A stretch of 64,000 bases of DNA. Origin: Prinia subflava (Eukaryota > Chordata > Aves > Passeriformes > Cisticolidae). Both the position numbers and the translations under genes were made by a program. The notes below the pieces were generated by a model. The model ran no database searches, had not been told where the DNA came from, and was given only the letters and a program-made list of their open reading frames with translations. How positions within the stretch are numbered: position 1 is the first letter of the stretch; each line of letters starts with the position of its first letter. Positions 11,478 through 19,994 of this stretch are shown piece after piece. Location of the stretch: contig NW_026960608.1 in NCBI RefSeq assembly GCF_021018805.1, positions 3,224,001 to 3,288,000 of the forward strand, read 5' to 3'.

Positions 11478-12202
11478 TGTCTTAGTTTGGAAAGACAGGT
11501 GTCTGCCAGGGAAAAGCCGGAGCTTCCCTTGGAATGGGGAATGTAAACCCCCTCGCTCTGAATTATTTTAATTTTGAAATTAAGGAGCTTTCAGGCAAAG
11601 ATATGGGAATAGGAATAACAGTTCTTTACTAGGAATATTAAAAACGAAGTAGTACAAAAAAGCAAACGAACAAAAAAGAAAAACACTGGCAGAGTCAGAA
11701 CACGACCTGACACCCTGTTGGTCAGGGTGTTGGTAGCAGTCCAATTAAGTCCTCCTGGAGTGACAGATGTGGTTCTGTTGGAGTAGAGATGATCCCGTGG
11801 AAGGATCCAGCGGTGGCGAGATGAGTCTGGTCTTCCTCTGGGAAGCCAGTGGAAAACAGGCTGTCCTGGTGTTCTGAATCTCAGGTTTTATCCAGGTAGG
11901 AAAGCTTGGCTCCTCCCACTGGGTGGAGCATCTCACAATGGGATGATGCCATTTTATCAGTCATGCAGTGAGCCTTAATGGCTCATTAACAGCAGATATC
12001 CCCCTGGAAGGAGGATGGGTCAGGGAAGAGATAGGAACACTGCCCCACCTGGTTTTAACAGCTGGCCCATTAACAGAAGACACCTGCCCCCTTCCCCCCG
12101 GAGCCATGAGGAATGGGTCATAGAAGAGATAAAGAAAGAAACACCTCCCCAACCAGTTTCAACAGATGGGAATAGAATACATCTTGCATTGAACCCAAGA
12201 CA
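11478..12202 (-). mobile_element. ERVK-type solo LTR inside the ERVL integrase, unit 1
   Basis: 725 bp with inverted ends TGTCTT...AAGACA, interrupting the integrase frame, which resumes after it. Flanks CTCCT and CTCAT may be a mutated 5-bp target duplication. Orientation is minus: the reverse complement matches the 3' part of the plus-strand LTR at 3080-3239, including the AGTAAAGAACTGTTATT block. No internal viral sequence is left, so it is a solo LTR formed by recombination between two LTRs. Confidence 0.75.
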
Positions 12203-12644
12203 CTCATTTATGAAATAACCTCATAAACTCTTAGGCAAAGAAACATGCATTGAGTAGATATATCACATCCCTTATCACCCACAAGCCTCTGGAAAGATTG
12301 AGAGGTATGATGGACTGCTGATGACTATGTCAAGAGGGTTAGGCAATCGGGCATGGAAGCATTGGGATGCAAATTTAGCAGAAGCCACTTGGCTGGTTAA
12401 CACCAGAAGATCTGCTAACCGCCCTGGTCCTGCCCAAACAAAACCACTACATACTGTGGGAGGAGATAAGGTCCCCATACTACACACAGGGAAGTGGCTG
12501 TGGAATTCTCCTCCCATGGGAAAAGGCAAACCTATTAATGGGATTGTCTTTGCTCAAGGACCTGGGTGTACTTGGTGGGTAGTGCAGAAGGATGGGGAGA
12601 CCCGGCGTGTGCCTCAAGGAGATTTAACCTTGGGGGAAAAGTAA
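12203..12644 (+). pseudogene. ERVL pol: 3' part of integrase, unit 1
   Basis: After the solo LTR the integrase continues with the S-G-K-I-E-R-Y stretch carrying the third acidic residue (Glu at 12300-12302). A 107-residue frame (12321-12644) follows with W-L-V-N-T-R-R-S and a Trp-rich C-terminal part ending G-D-L-T-L-G-E-K before TAA. The tail frame is uninterrupted. Confidence 0.65.
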
Positions 12645-13098
12645 TGAGTGCAAACTGTATGTTGCAGGAAGTAAAGTAGCAGGAGTGACATGAACCGACG
12701 ATGAGTGAATTTTACGAGGAGCGAGGAGAGTGCGAGGATAGCCCAGGCAGGGCCGGTGTCGGTGCCGAACGGTCGAGTGTGTCGCTTCTGTCCCGAGCAC
12801 CCATCTTGATGGAATGGAGCCCAAGTCACAGCCTGTTTTTTAAACATCTGGAGGGCTGGAAGAAACCCATCAAATGGGAAACTAATATCTGTCTTTGAAA
12901 GGAAGGGGGACGGTAGTTAATGAAAATGTATACGTGTGTTGGACATAAAGATGGTTTAAGCATGGAGTTTAAGTTGTAAGTGTTGGTAAGAAGGGATTTC
13001 AGTCATGACATAAATACAATGGAAGAATTAGAAGCCAGATATAGATATATATATAAAAAATTCTGTGGGATCTGAGTATGATGCAAATGGTGCGAAGT
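12645..13098 (+). other. ERVL 3' internal region without a gene
   Basis: Between integrase and polypurine tract lie only short frames, with no env-like hydrophobic segment. That agrees with ERVL elements, which generally lack env. Confidence 0.5.
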
Positions 13099-13110
13099 AA
13101 GGGGTGGAGA
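13099..13110 (+). promoter_or_regulatory. ERVL polypurine tract
   Basis: AAGGGGTGGAGA lies directly before the TG that opens the 3' LTR at 13112. It fixes the 3' LTR start. Confidence 0.65.
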
Positions 13111-13111
13111 C

Positions 13112-13671
13112 TGTACTGGCTGTGGCTGAGATGGAGTTCACTTTCCCCATAGCGTCCAACAGTGCCATGCTTTGCATTTGTATCTAGAAAGGTGTTGATA
13201 ACACATCAGTGTTTTGGCTACTGCCGGGCAATGTTGGCACAGCGTCAGCGCTGCCTCTCCAACATTCTGCCCCCAATAAGTAGGCTGGGAGTGGGCAAGA
13301 TCCTGGCAGGAGACACCACTAGACCAGGTGACCCAAACTGGCCAGAGGGCTATTCTGTACCATATGACTTCAGCTCAGAAATAAAAGCTAAGTTAAGGAG
13401 GGGGAAAGGGGGCACATTAGTTATTTACAGCGTTTGCCTTTCGGAGCAACCCCTACCTGTGCTGAAGCCCTGCTTCTTGGAAAGTGGTCGGACAGTGCTT
13501 GCTGATGGGAACCAGAGGATATATTTGTTTTTCCTGTTTCCTTTTTTGTGCGAAAACTTTCTCTTTTCCTTTAGTAAACTGCCCTATCTCACCCTGTGAG
13601 TTGTTTTCCATCTTATTTTCTCTCTGTGTCAAGCTGAGAAGGGGGAGTGATAGAACGACTCTGTGGGCACC
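13112..13671 (+). mobile_element. 3' LTR of the ERVL provirus, unit 1
   Basis: It aligns along its length with the split 5' LTR: GATGGAGTTCA, GGTGTTGATAACACA, CCATATGA, AGAAATAAAAGC, AGTAAAC and GGGAGTGATAGA blocks in the same order. The AGAAATAAAAGC block may serve as TATA-like or poly(A) element. The right end is cut at GGGCACC, where CR1-related sequence follows soon after. Confidence 0.8.
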
Positions 13672-13735
13672 AGCAAGAGGAGCTGGAAACCACTGGGCAG
13701 CCGGAAAGCTAACAATGTAATCACGAGAGTAAAAA

Positions 13736-13925
13736 TGTGCTGGGACAACTCAATGACTGGAGCTCCCCAGTCAATGGCTATAAAGTGGTCAGAAGGAAGG
13801 AGAGGCAGAGGTGGTCCTCTGTGTGAACTCAAAATAAGAGGGATTTTCTGTACAGAGCTGTCTTTGAAAGACAGCGATGAACAGGTTGAGAGCTTATGGG
13901 TGAAAATTAGAGGCCAAGCTGTTGC
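13736..13925 (+). pseudogene. CR1 LINE endonuclease fragment, unit 1
   Basis: In the frame that starts at 13663, the stretch D-S-D-E-Q-V-E-S-L-W-V-K-I-R-G preceded by G-R-R-G-R-G-G is typical of the apurinic-like endonuclease domain of CR1 ORF2. Only about 60 residues survive, and the flanks are unrelated. Confidence 0.65.
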
Positions 13926-14040
13926 GTTAAGAGTAAGAAACTTGGCAGAAAATAAAGCCCCTTGCACTCCAGCTGCTCCTCAGACATCAGAGGGACCGGG
14001 TGGGGTTAGGCCTAATTTCCGGTTACAACCAGTTCAGCAC

Positions 14041-14580
14041 TGTGAATCTGGTTGCGTTCTCTAAGAACCTTTGTGAGCGCAGATTCAGGAATAGAGTGAT
14101 TTTCTGAAGTTACAGAACTAGAGATTTGGAACTGCCATTGAGAAATGCACTAGCTGTGGTAGAAGTCTAATAACATCATGCTAACCCATGCAATACTAAT
14201 AATAGCAATGGTATGCAGAAGCTTCCCAAGAGGGCGTCCCCGCTTTGGAGGAGGGAGAAGAGAACAGACCGGCAACTGTCTCTGACATCTCTTGGGAATT
14301 CCTGCTACCTAGCTGAAATTTCTACCCTCCTTATATACAGCCCAATCTTCTCCTCCTTACGTATAGCAAGATCTAATTGGAGAGCTGAGTAATATAATCA
14401 TATACGTGGTAGCATGTACTTCAGTAAGCTTATTAGCATATGCATGAGTGTGCATTTTAATACTTAAATGACCCTTAATCGGGCAAAGGTTACTTCTTTG
14501 GCCTTGGTGTCCTTCAGAGTTCCGCTCTTAAGACTTCTTTCCATTTCATGCCGTTCATCAGAGCCAAGAAACGGCTTTCC
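14041..14580 (-). mobile_element. Putative LTR in minus orientation, unit 1
   Basis: Read on the minus strand, the sequence shows an AT-rich U3, a TGTATATAAGG TATA-like box (plus 14329-14339), then a C-T-rich stretch, and ends at ...AGATTCACA (14041 on plus). It lacks coding frames and separates two CR1 endonuclease fragments, so it may have inserted into one CR1 copy. The left (5') end is approximate. Confidence 0.45.
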
Positions 14581-14619
14581 TAGCTGCCCATGAACTCCTC
14601 CTTCGGCCATATTGTCCTT

Positions 14620-15440
14620 TCTTGACGTCAGCTATGTGGATCTCCATCAGGAAAGATAATGTGGAGGGTACACGGTTTAGGCCATATATAGTAAGCCTTA
14701 GCCCTTTCCTGACTCCATGGTCATCATCCCACACAAGCCAACAAAAGAAGCCAACCTTGTGTTTGGTATCTACTATAGGCCACCAGATTAAGAGGATGAG
14801 GTCGACGTAAGACATCAGGCAAGTTAGGCGGGACATGAGCGTTGCTGAGTAAGGGCCTTCTCTTCTGGTTGAGCTGAAGCATGAAGTGGACATGCATAGG
14901 TATTGGAAGCAGGGACACGCATTCTGGGAAGAATCTAAAGATGCCGCCCAGGTCTGTAGGGATGGGATCAGAAAAGCTAAGGCAAAGCTGGAGCTGAATT
15001 TGGCAGGGGATGTAAAGAATCATAAGATGGGCTTCCACAGGTGCATTGGTCAGAAAAATAAGGCTAAAGAAAGCGTACGCCAACCCACATTCCCTTCCTC
15101 CCTCCCCCCCTGCCCCCGCTGATAAATAAGCCAGGAGGTCTAGTGGCCAGTAACATGGAGAAGGCTGTGATACTCGGCGAGTCGTTTTCCTCTGTTTTCA
15201 CTGGCACGGTTACCAAACCTCTTGAGACCCTGAACCTCAAGGCAGGGACTTGGGGAACAAAGTCCCTTCCATCATAGGAAACAATCTGTTTTGAGACCAC
15301 CCGAGGAACCTGTGGATACACAAGTCCTGCACCTGGGGAGGCACAACGCCATGCACCAGTACATGCTGGAGGTCGATCGGCTGGAAAGCAGCTTTGCAAA
15401 ATAGGACGACGTGCCCTTGCCGCAAAGGCGGCCAAGGATC
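14620..15440 (+). mobile_element. CR1 LINE, internally deleted, unit 1
   Basis: Plus-strand frames show Y-Y-R-P-P-D (about 14769-14786) from the CR1 endonuclease. Next comes Y-W-K-Q-G-H-A-F-W-E and C-R-D-G-I-R-K-A-K-A (frame 14886-15122) from the linker before the reverse transcriptase. Downstream are CR1-like blocks around CTGCACCTGGGGAGGCACAA (15327-15346) and GGAAAGCAGCTTTGCAAAA. Stretches between these are missing, so the element carries large internal deletions and has no working frame. Confidence 0.65.
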
Positions 15441-15899
15441 TCCTTAGCCCAATATCGAGGAAAGCAGGGTTTATATATGTTACAAGATAGATGTGTGGGC
15501 CATTCAAGGTGCTCACTGTGCCCGGAGCTGCAGGGCACAGCAGACCACCCTTGGGCAGATTTGAGGGCGCTGCCTATTTTTCTAAAAGCCTCCTATCCAG
15601 CCTAACGCAAATCCTACTATCTTGAACCCTCAAGCCAGCAGTGCCGAACGCACGCTTTGTATTTTATTTGCTTCCAGGAGACGTGCAGCTTAGAAACGTC
15701 TGCAATGGAAGTGGGGCTTTCAGCAAACAGTGTAGAGCAACTTCTGTTGGTTTTTCAAAATGTCCCGAGAAGTTAAGGGCAGGCCTGCCCTGCCCTGGCC
15801 AAAGCAGTCATTTGACTGAAGGGAGCAGCACCAAAAAGGCACAGGCACCTTTGGGGTGGACTTGATGCGGTAACAAATAACAAGAAATAGTGTTTGTAG
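15441..15899 (+). other. 5' flank of the HINTW-like gene
   Basis: No gene or recognised repeat. It separates the CR1 debris from the CpG-rich promoter. Position 15881 is one of the few sites that vary between units (C in 1 and 4, T in 2 and 3). Confidence 0.5.
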
Positions 15900-16600
15900 C
15901 TACTACAGCCTCTTCTGCGACCTCGTAGCCCGCCCTCAGGGTCGCAGCACTACACGGGGCAGGTCCCTCGGCGCCCCGAGGGCCCCAGGTCGACGAGAGA
16001 GGACTCGCCAAGGGGGCGGGGAAAAGCGAAAGAGACAGGCGGGACAGCAAATGGAGACGCGGGCCACGATCCGTCGGCCCAATGGGCGCCGCGGAGGGCC
16101 GGGCTTAGTGGAGGAAGTGTCGGGGCGGACACGGGCGTTGTCCTTGGCTGACGAGAGTATCGGGGTGCTGGCCTCTCGCCCTGGTGGCGCCACTACCGTC
16201 TTCGGAAAGATTATCGGCAAGGCGTTTCTGTGGTCTCGTCAGCGACGAGGACTAGGAGGTAGCCTCGGCTTTGCTCTCTGTGCGCGGTTCCTCTTCCCTT
16301 CCCCCTCCTCCCGCGCTTGCGGGCATCTGAGCCGAGGACACCCGGTGCGCGGTACCCGGGCGCGCGGCAGGGCGCGCGGCGGCGCTGCTGCTGCGGGTGG
16401 GTGGGTGCAGGGACGCGGGACGGACGGGGCCTCTCTGGGTTGTGGCGCTCTCTACTGCACCGTCCCCATAGCTTGTTCTGTGCCGCACCCCCACCCCTCC
16501 GGCTGCCGCGGGCGTACTGGGTTGCAGGTGTTGTCCGGACTCGCCTCGTATCCCACCCCCACCGTGTCGTGTGTGCGCGCGTAGAGAAGGACCTCCGACG
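15900..16600 (+). promoter_or_regulatory. HINTW: CpG-island promoter of the HINTW-like gene, unit 1
   Basis: About 700 bp, strongly G+C-rich with frequent CpG, in contrast to its surroundings, covers the 5' flank, exon 1 and the start of intron 1. A GC box (GGGGGCGGGG) lies at 16012-16021 and a CCAAT box at 16079-16083. There is no TATA box, as expected for a housekeeping-type promoter inherited from HINT1. The CCAAT box is 64 bp upstream of the codon matching the HINT1 start, so transcription may begin between the two. Confidence 0.65.
16051..16258 (+). other. HINTW: HINTW-like exon 1, unit 1 (from the first in-frame ATG)
   Basis: Residues 33-57 of this frame align with the N-terminus of HINT1. 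The last 12 codons, after G-K, are shifted by one base and read as an Arg- and Leu-containing tail ([11 protein letters not shown]). A Leu- and Arg-rich segment is the reported hallmark of chicken HINTW. The donor is GAG|GTAGCC, weaker than the consensus. The 5' untranslated start is unknown. Confidence 0.65.
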
Positions 16601-18688
16601 GTAACTTGGTCTCAATGTGTCTCCTAACAGCATCCCCCAAACTGGATTATGAGGGCAAGGAATTACATCTTTCTCTAATTAAAAAAAAAAAAAAGCAAAA
16701 AAATTACGAGGTGGTCATCCTGCAGGCTTCAATAGCTTTCCAGAACTCGTTTCTGTGGGGAAATAAGACCGTGATAACAGCATGCTTGCAAGGGTCACGA
16801 GTGTTGGTACTGGAAACTGGAGTGAGCTGCTTAGACCGGGGGAAAAACAATGCAGGCGTTGCCTATGGGATGTTAACTTTAAGGTAATATCCCATGTGAT
16901 TTAGTTCCTAAAATGCTGAAAGTTAGCAGTTAGGGATTCTTTCTGCTTTTGAAGGTAGGGTTTGCATGCAGTATAGAAGACAGACTCGTCCCATGCACTT
17001 GCAGGCTTCCTGGCATTATGCGTGTGTTCGATGCTTGAGCTCCCTGTCCTGTGGGAAATGAATGGCCGCTGCTCTTCCACTTCACTAAACTCTTTGCTGA
17101 TTCAGTTAAGCCATTTGTCTTCAGTCTCTGCGTGGACCACATCCAGTAGAAAAACTGCTCAGGAAAGGATCGGTCCCAACTAAAACATACTGGAGCTTGT
17201 TAATCGCAAGTAGTGGCCTGTCTCCTTCCCCCATGGTCTTGCATGACGAATCTCACTTCTAGAGGGGGCTCTGTAAATATACTGTATTTTGGGTACAGAA
17301 AGCATAATAATCATGCAGGAAAAATCAATGTTCTGGCTTGTCTTTGGGGTATCTGGTAATCTGCTTCTGTAGGAGTTCAGCGGGGCAGATGGGTTTGCAT
17401 AAGCTATTGCCTTTCTCTGAAGCCGGTTATGTTTTAAGTGTTTACTCTTCCTCCAGTGCCATTCGTTCCTTGATCGTTTTGCCCCTAGACGCGACACTTT
17501 TCCTAGTCATGCCTAAGGAGCCAATTATCGAGTTGTCTGGAGCAGGAGATTCTGGTGAATCTGTAAGTACTGTGGGAGTTTTCTGTGTGCTAAACTGTAC
17601 CTGTAGATAGTTCCTCATTTACTAGACTCTTTCCCATCCCCCCTTTCCCCCTTGATAGGGCACAGTAGGCTACTTTGGGTTTTCTGGCGCTATCATCTCT
17701 TGCCTCTGGCTTGTAATGGAGTTGAGCTTTTTGACTAAAAGCAGTGCGATAAAGCAGTGCTGGTCCCTGGGTGTGTACTTCTGGTGCAAAGCGCCATGTT
17801 GTTTTGGAGTGCAGTCTGGTGCCTATTGTCGTGGTTTAGAGTCAGAGTAGTAGTCCTTCTAACATGGAGAAGAGGGCTTGGGGTTTTTGGCAGGTCCGGG
17901 GCAAGGAAGGGCAAAGCTGGTTGAGAGGTGCTGGATGTTTTGCTTTAAGCTGTGAAAGCCATGTTCAAAGACACTGTAAACCCACGCAAAAGGCAGCCAA
18001 AAGTTTATTTTCCAGCCGGATTGGTTATGTTGCCTGAAGACACAATGGGGGCTTTAACGCGGAGACAGTGTCAGCTTCTGTGGCTGTTTTGTAGTCCTTT
18101 GGTGTCTATCTTGAGAAAAATTGCCTAGCTCTCTTTTGCCCCTATAGCGTGCATAATTGGTCTTTGTAGCTTTGCTTGGAAAGCTTTAGTTGCCAGTGTT
18201 TGGACGGCCGTTAATTTGGCCATGCAATGGTTGAACTGCTAGGAATTGGCTAGCTGCTTTCTCTGGGTGGTTCTCTGCTCTCATTCCTTCCCTTCCTGCT
18301 CTCTCCCCTCTTGTTCCTTTATTCTTTTTATTTTACTTATTTATGGGTTTGTACTTCCTTCTCCAGCTTCTTGGGCATGTCGTGATTGTTGGCGAGATGT
18401 GTGTTGCTCACCTGGGCCTGACCAATGGATTCCGGATGGTTGTGGATGAAGGGCCCGAGGGTGGGCAGTCTGTCTCTCGCATGCATCTACCCGTTCTGGG
18501 TGGCGGTCAGTTGGGCTGGCCGCCTGGCTAAGATTTTGGCACCGCAAGAGTTGCTGCACGTGTACAAATCGCCGCTGAATGGATTTCGTCTGTTGCCCAT
18601 CAATCTAGCGGCTTTTGATGTGTAATTTTTCTTTTGCCGTGCGTCTGTGGAAGGTAACAAAAGCTTTGAGCAGCAGTTGCACAATAAA
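16051..18688 (+). CDS. HINTW: HINTW-like (altered HINT/PKCI) gene, unit 1, three exons; coding status uncertain
   Basis: HINT proteins are small nucleotide-binding hydrolases (purine phosphoramidases). HINTW is their W-linked, catalytically altered avian paralogue. Exon 1 (16051-16258) carries A-D-E-S, S-R-P-G-G and V-F-G-K-I-I. Exon 2 (17457-17562) carries [13 protein letters not shown]. Exon 3 (18367-18531) carries [15 protein letters not shown] and ends W-P-P-G. Introns have GT...AG ends and sit where HINT1 has them. The histidine triad H-x-H-x-H reads R-M-H-L-P, and the active-site His in exon 2 reads Leu. The ancestral start codon is TTG (16144); the in-frame ATG at 16051 is upstream. 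Exons 1 and 2 each carry a net +1 base versus HINT1, so the standard splice gives a stop after about 74 codons. An AG at 17487-17488 would keep 148 codons open. Exons are identical in all four units. Confidence 0.8.
17457..17562 (+). other. HINTW: HINTW-like exon 2, unit 1
   Basis: The acceptor is a pyrimidine tract ending CTTCCTCCAG|TGCC. The donor GAATCT|GTAAGT is strong. Length is 106 bp against 105 in HINT1, so there is a net +1. A second candidate acceptor, GTTTTGCCCCTAG|ACG, lies inside it at 17487-17488. Confidence 0.75.
18367..18531 (+). other. HINTW: HINTW-like exon 3, unit 1
   Basis: The acceptor is TTCCTTCTCCAG|CTTCTTGGG. The exon encodes 54 residues and a TAA, with no indel against HINT1. 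It holds the helix region and the altered triad R-M-H-L-P, then [11 protein letters not shown]. The C-terminal Trp is kept. Confidence 0.85.
18683..18688 (+). terminator. Poly(A) signal of the HINTW-like gene, unit 1
   Basis: AATAAA lies 152 bp after the stop codon, with no closer canonical signal, and is followed by a T/G-rich stretch. It is a standard cleavage and polyadenylation site in position. Confidence 0.7.
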
Positions 18689-19063
18689 GATTTGTCATGG
18701 GGATATCATCTCCGTCTTGCGCGTCTTACTGAGGGGAAGTAGTTCTGCAAGTTCAAACGGTGTCTCACCGAAATGCAAGTATGTGGAATGTTTCAGCCAG
18801 ATAACAGCATTTCAGAGATAGATGATGATTTGCCTGTTTGTTTGAAGCGTGAAGCTGGAAGCGCTGCTTAGCAGTCTCTCGCGTCTTGTAGGAAGCAAAG
18901 TCTTAGCTCTTTGGCAGTGGTACGCCAACGTACAGAAAGCCCCTATGTAGGCTGCTGCTAAAAGTGTAGAAGATACTGTGTGTGAGGCTACATGCGTGCT
19001 TTCCAAGGGTGGATTCAGCATGGTGCACTGTGTTGGAAGCATCTACCTCCTGTTGCACCTGGG
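18689..19063. other. 3' flank of the HINTW-like gene, no feature seen
   Basis: About 375 bp without a recognisable gene or repeat between the poly(A) signal and the next LTR. Confidence 0.5.
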
Positions 19064-19837
19064 TGTCCTGGTTACATAAGTAGGGTGCCAGTTTAGCACT
19101 GTGTGCATGTAAGCCAACTGTATTGTACCACCCTCTGTGTCATTCCTGATGACCTGCTAACGATGGATCACTTGCAGTAGCTGCCTATTATACACCCAAC
19201 ACCTGAGGCTACAAGATGGGTGTTAAATGAGATAAGGGGGAAGAGGCAACCCTTCCCAGGCAGGGTAGTGTTTTTCTTCACACAAACGACTTAGCCATGA
19301 TAAGTGCTTCCTCTGGGGAAGCACCAGCACATTCCCACCCAGCCTGAGGGGTCATCTCTGCTAATGGGCCATAATGGACTCAATGGCACTAGGATCATAG
19401 GCAGCTGCAGTGACTTAGACCATCAAAGACTCCCAAAATATCCCATGACTCACAGTATTACATTCCTCCACTGTGAAACTCCCTGTCCTGGGGGAGGTAC
19501 TGAGCATTCCCACTTGAACCTGTGCTTATATATCTATATCTATATATCTATATCTATATAGATATATAGATATAGATATCTTTGGGTTTGGGGACTTTGG
19601 GCACCACCACTCGACAGATCCGAAGGAGGACCACTACTTCAACAGGACTGCGACCACTACTTCAACAGGACTGTGACCATCACTCTGACCAGCAGGGTGC
19701 CAGTTTATACTCTGTGGGTTAAAACCAGTTCTCTCTGTATCGTTGTATTTATTGTAACCTGTTTAGTAAATTGTAACTCCGACCTGTAATCTCTCTTGAG
19801 GCAGATGTGTGGGGTTGATTTCTCCATACGGTTTACA
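19064..19837 (+). mobile_element. ERVK-type LTR downstream of HINTW, unit 1
   Basis: 774 bp from TGTCCTGGTT to ACGGTTTACA, with TG...CA ends. The right third (GACCAGCAGGGTGCCAGTTTATACTC region, then TGTATTTATTGTAACCTG and TAGTAAATTGTAACTC) resembles common avian ERVK-type LTR ends. Internal curiosities are a TA-rich perfect hairpin and a 22-bp direct repeat (19629-19650 and 19652-19673). No internal viral sequence follows, so it is probably a solo LTR. I could not find a convincing target duplication. Confidence 0.55.
19531..19578. repeat. TA-rich perfect inverted repeat (hairpin) inside the LTR, unit 1
   Basis: A 22-bp arm at 19531-19552 and its exact reverse complement at 19557-19578, separated by four bases, are built from alternating TATATC-like and GATATA-like steps. 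It could extrude as a cruciform. Confidence 0.85.
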
Positions 19838-19994
19838 TTTGAACCAGCATGCTGGGTGATTGCCATAGGTTTTAGAAGTCTCTGGCACCTGGTGGAATTT
19901 TATGTCTCGCCTCGCAGGCAAGGTTTTGGATGCTTAGCTCCAAGCCGAAGAGAGCCAAGGGTTATGAAACCCAGATCCGCTGGAGAGTTGTAGG

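Larger units (their letters stand above)
6814..13671 (+). mobile_element. Degenerate ERVL-type provirus, unit 1
   Basis: A full-length but broken ERVL-like element. The 5' LTR (6814-6878 plus 8050-8575) and 3' LTR (13112-13671) are homologous, both carrying GGTGTTGATAACACA and AGCTCAGAAATAAAAGC blocks. Between them are pol remnants in the usual order: reverse transcriptase, RNase H, integrase. A polypurine tract precedes the 3' LTR. Over an 88-bp block near the LTR middle I counted 9 LTR-to-LTR differences, so the insertion is old. The 3' LTR lacks its last 40 or so bases. Two other LTRs are nested in it. It spans nearly half the unit and was amplified with the gene. Confidence 0.8.

Noticed and set aside
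11478..12202. Clean target-site duplication around the ERVK solo LTR
   Set aside because: The flanks CTCCT and CTCAT match at only four of five bases, so the duplication is noted as possible rather than claimed.
13629..14064. Overlapping frames of 112 and 133 residues as host genes
   Set aside because: The plus frame includes a CR1 endonuclease motif and the end of the ERVL LTR; the minus frame is its shadow.
15064..15516. 150-residue minus-strand frame over the CR1 remnant
   Set aside because: The plus strand here has CR1 protein motifs and 3' blocks; the minus frame is an accidental complement.
16259..16584. Continuation of the exon 1 frame through intron 1 (177 residues in total)
   Set aside because: HINT homology stops before 16258, and the HINT1 intron position is preserved by a GT at 16259. 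The rest is CpG-island shadow, though an intron-retained form cannot be excluded.
16211..16633. 140-residue minus-strand frame over exon 1 and intron 1
   Set aside because: It is an Arg-rich frame forced open by G+C-rich CpG-island sequence, with no recognisable domain. It overlaps the promoter and exon on the other strand.
16051..18531. Functional HINT1 (the Z-linked enzyme)
   Set aside because: Three of the four active-site histidines are replaced, the start codon is changed and there are two frame shifts. High-copy tandem structure also argues against the single-copy HINT1.
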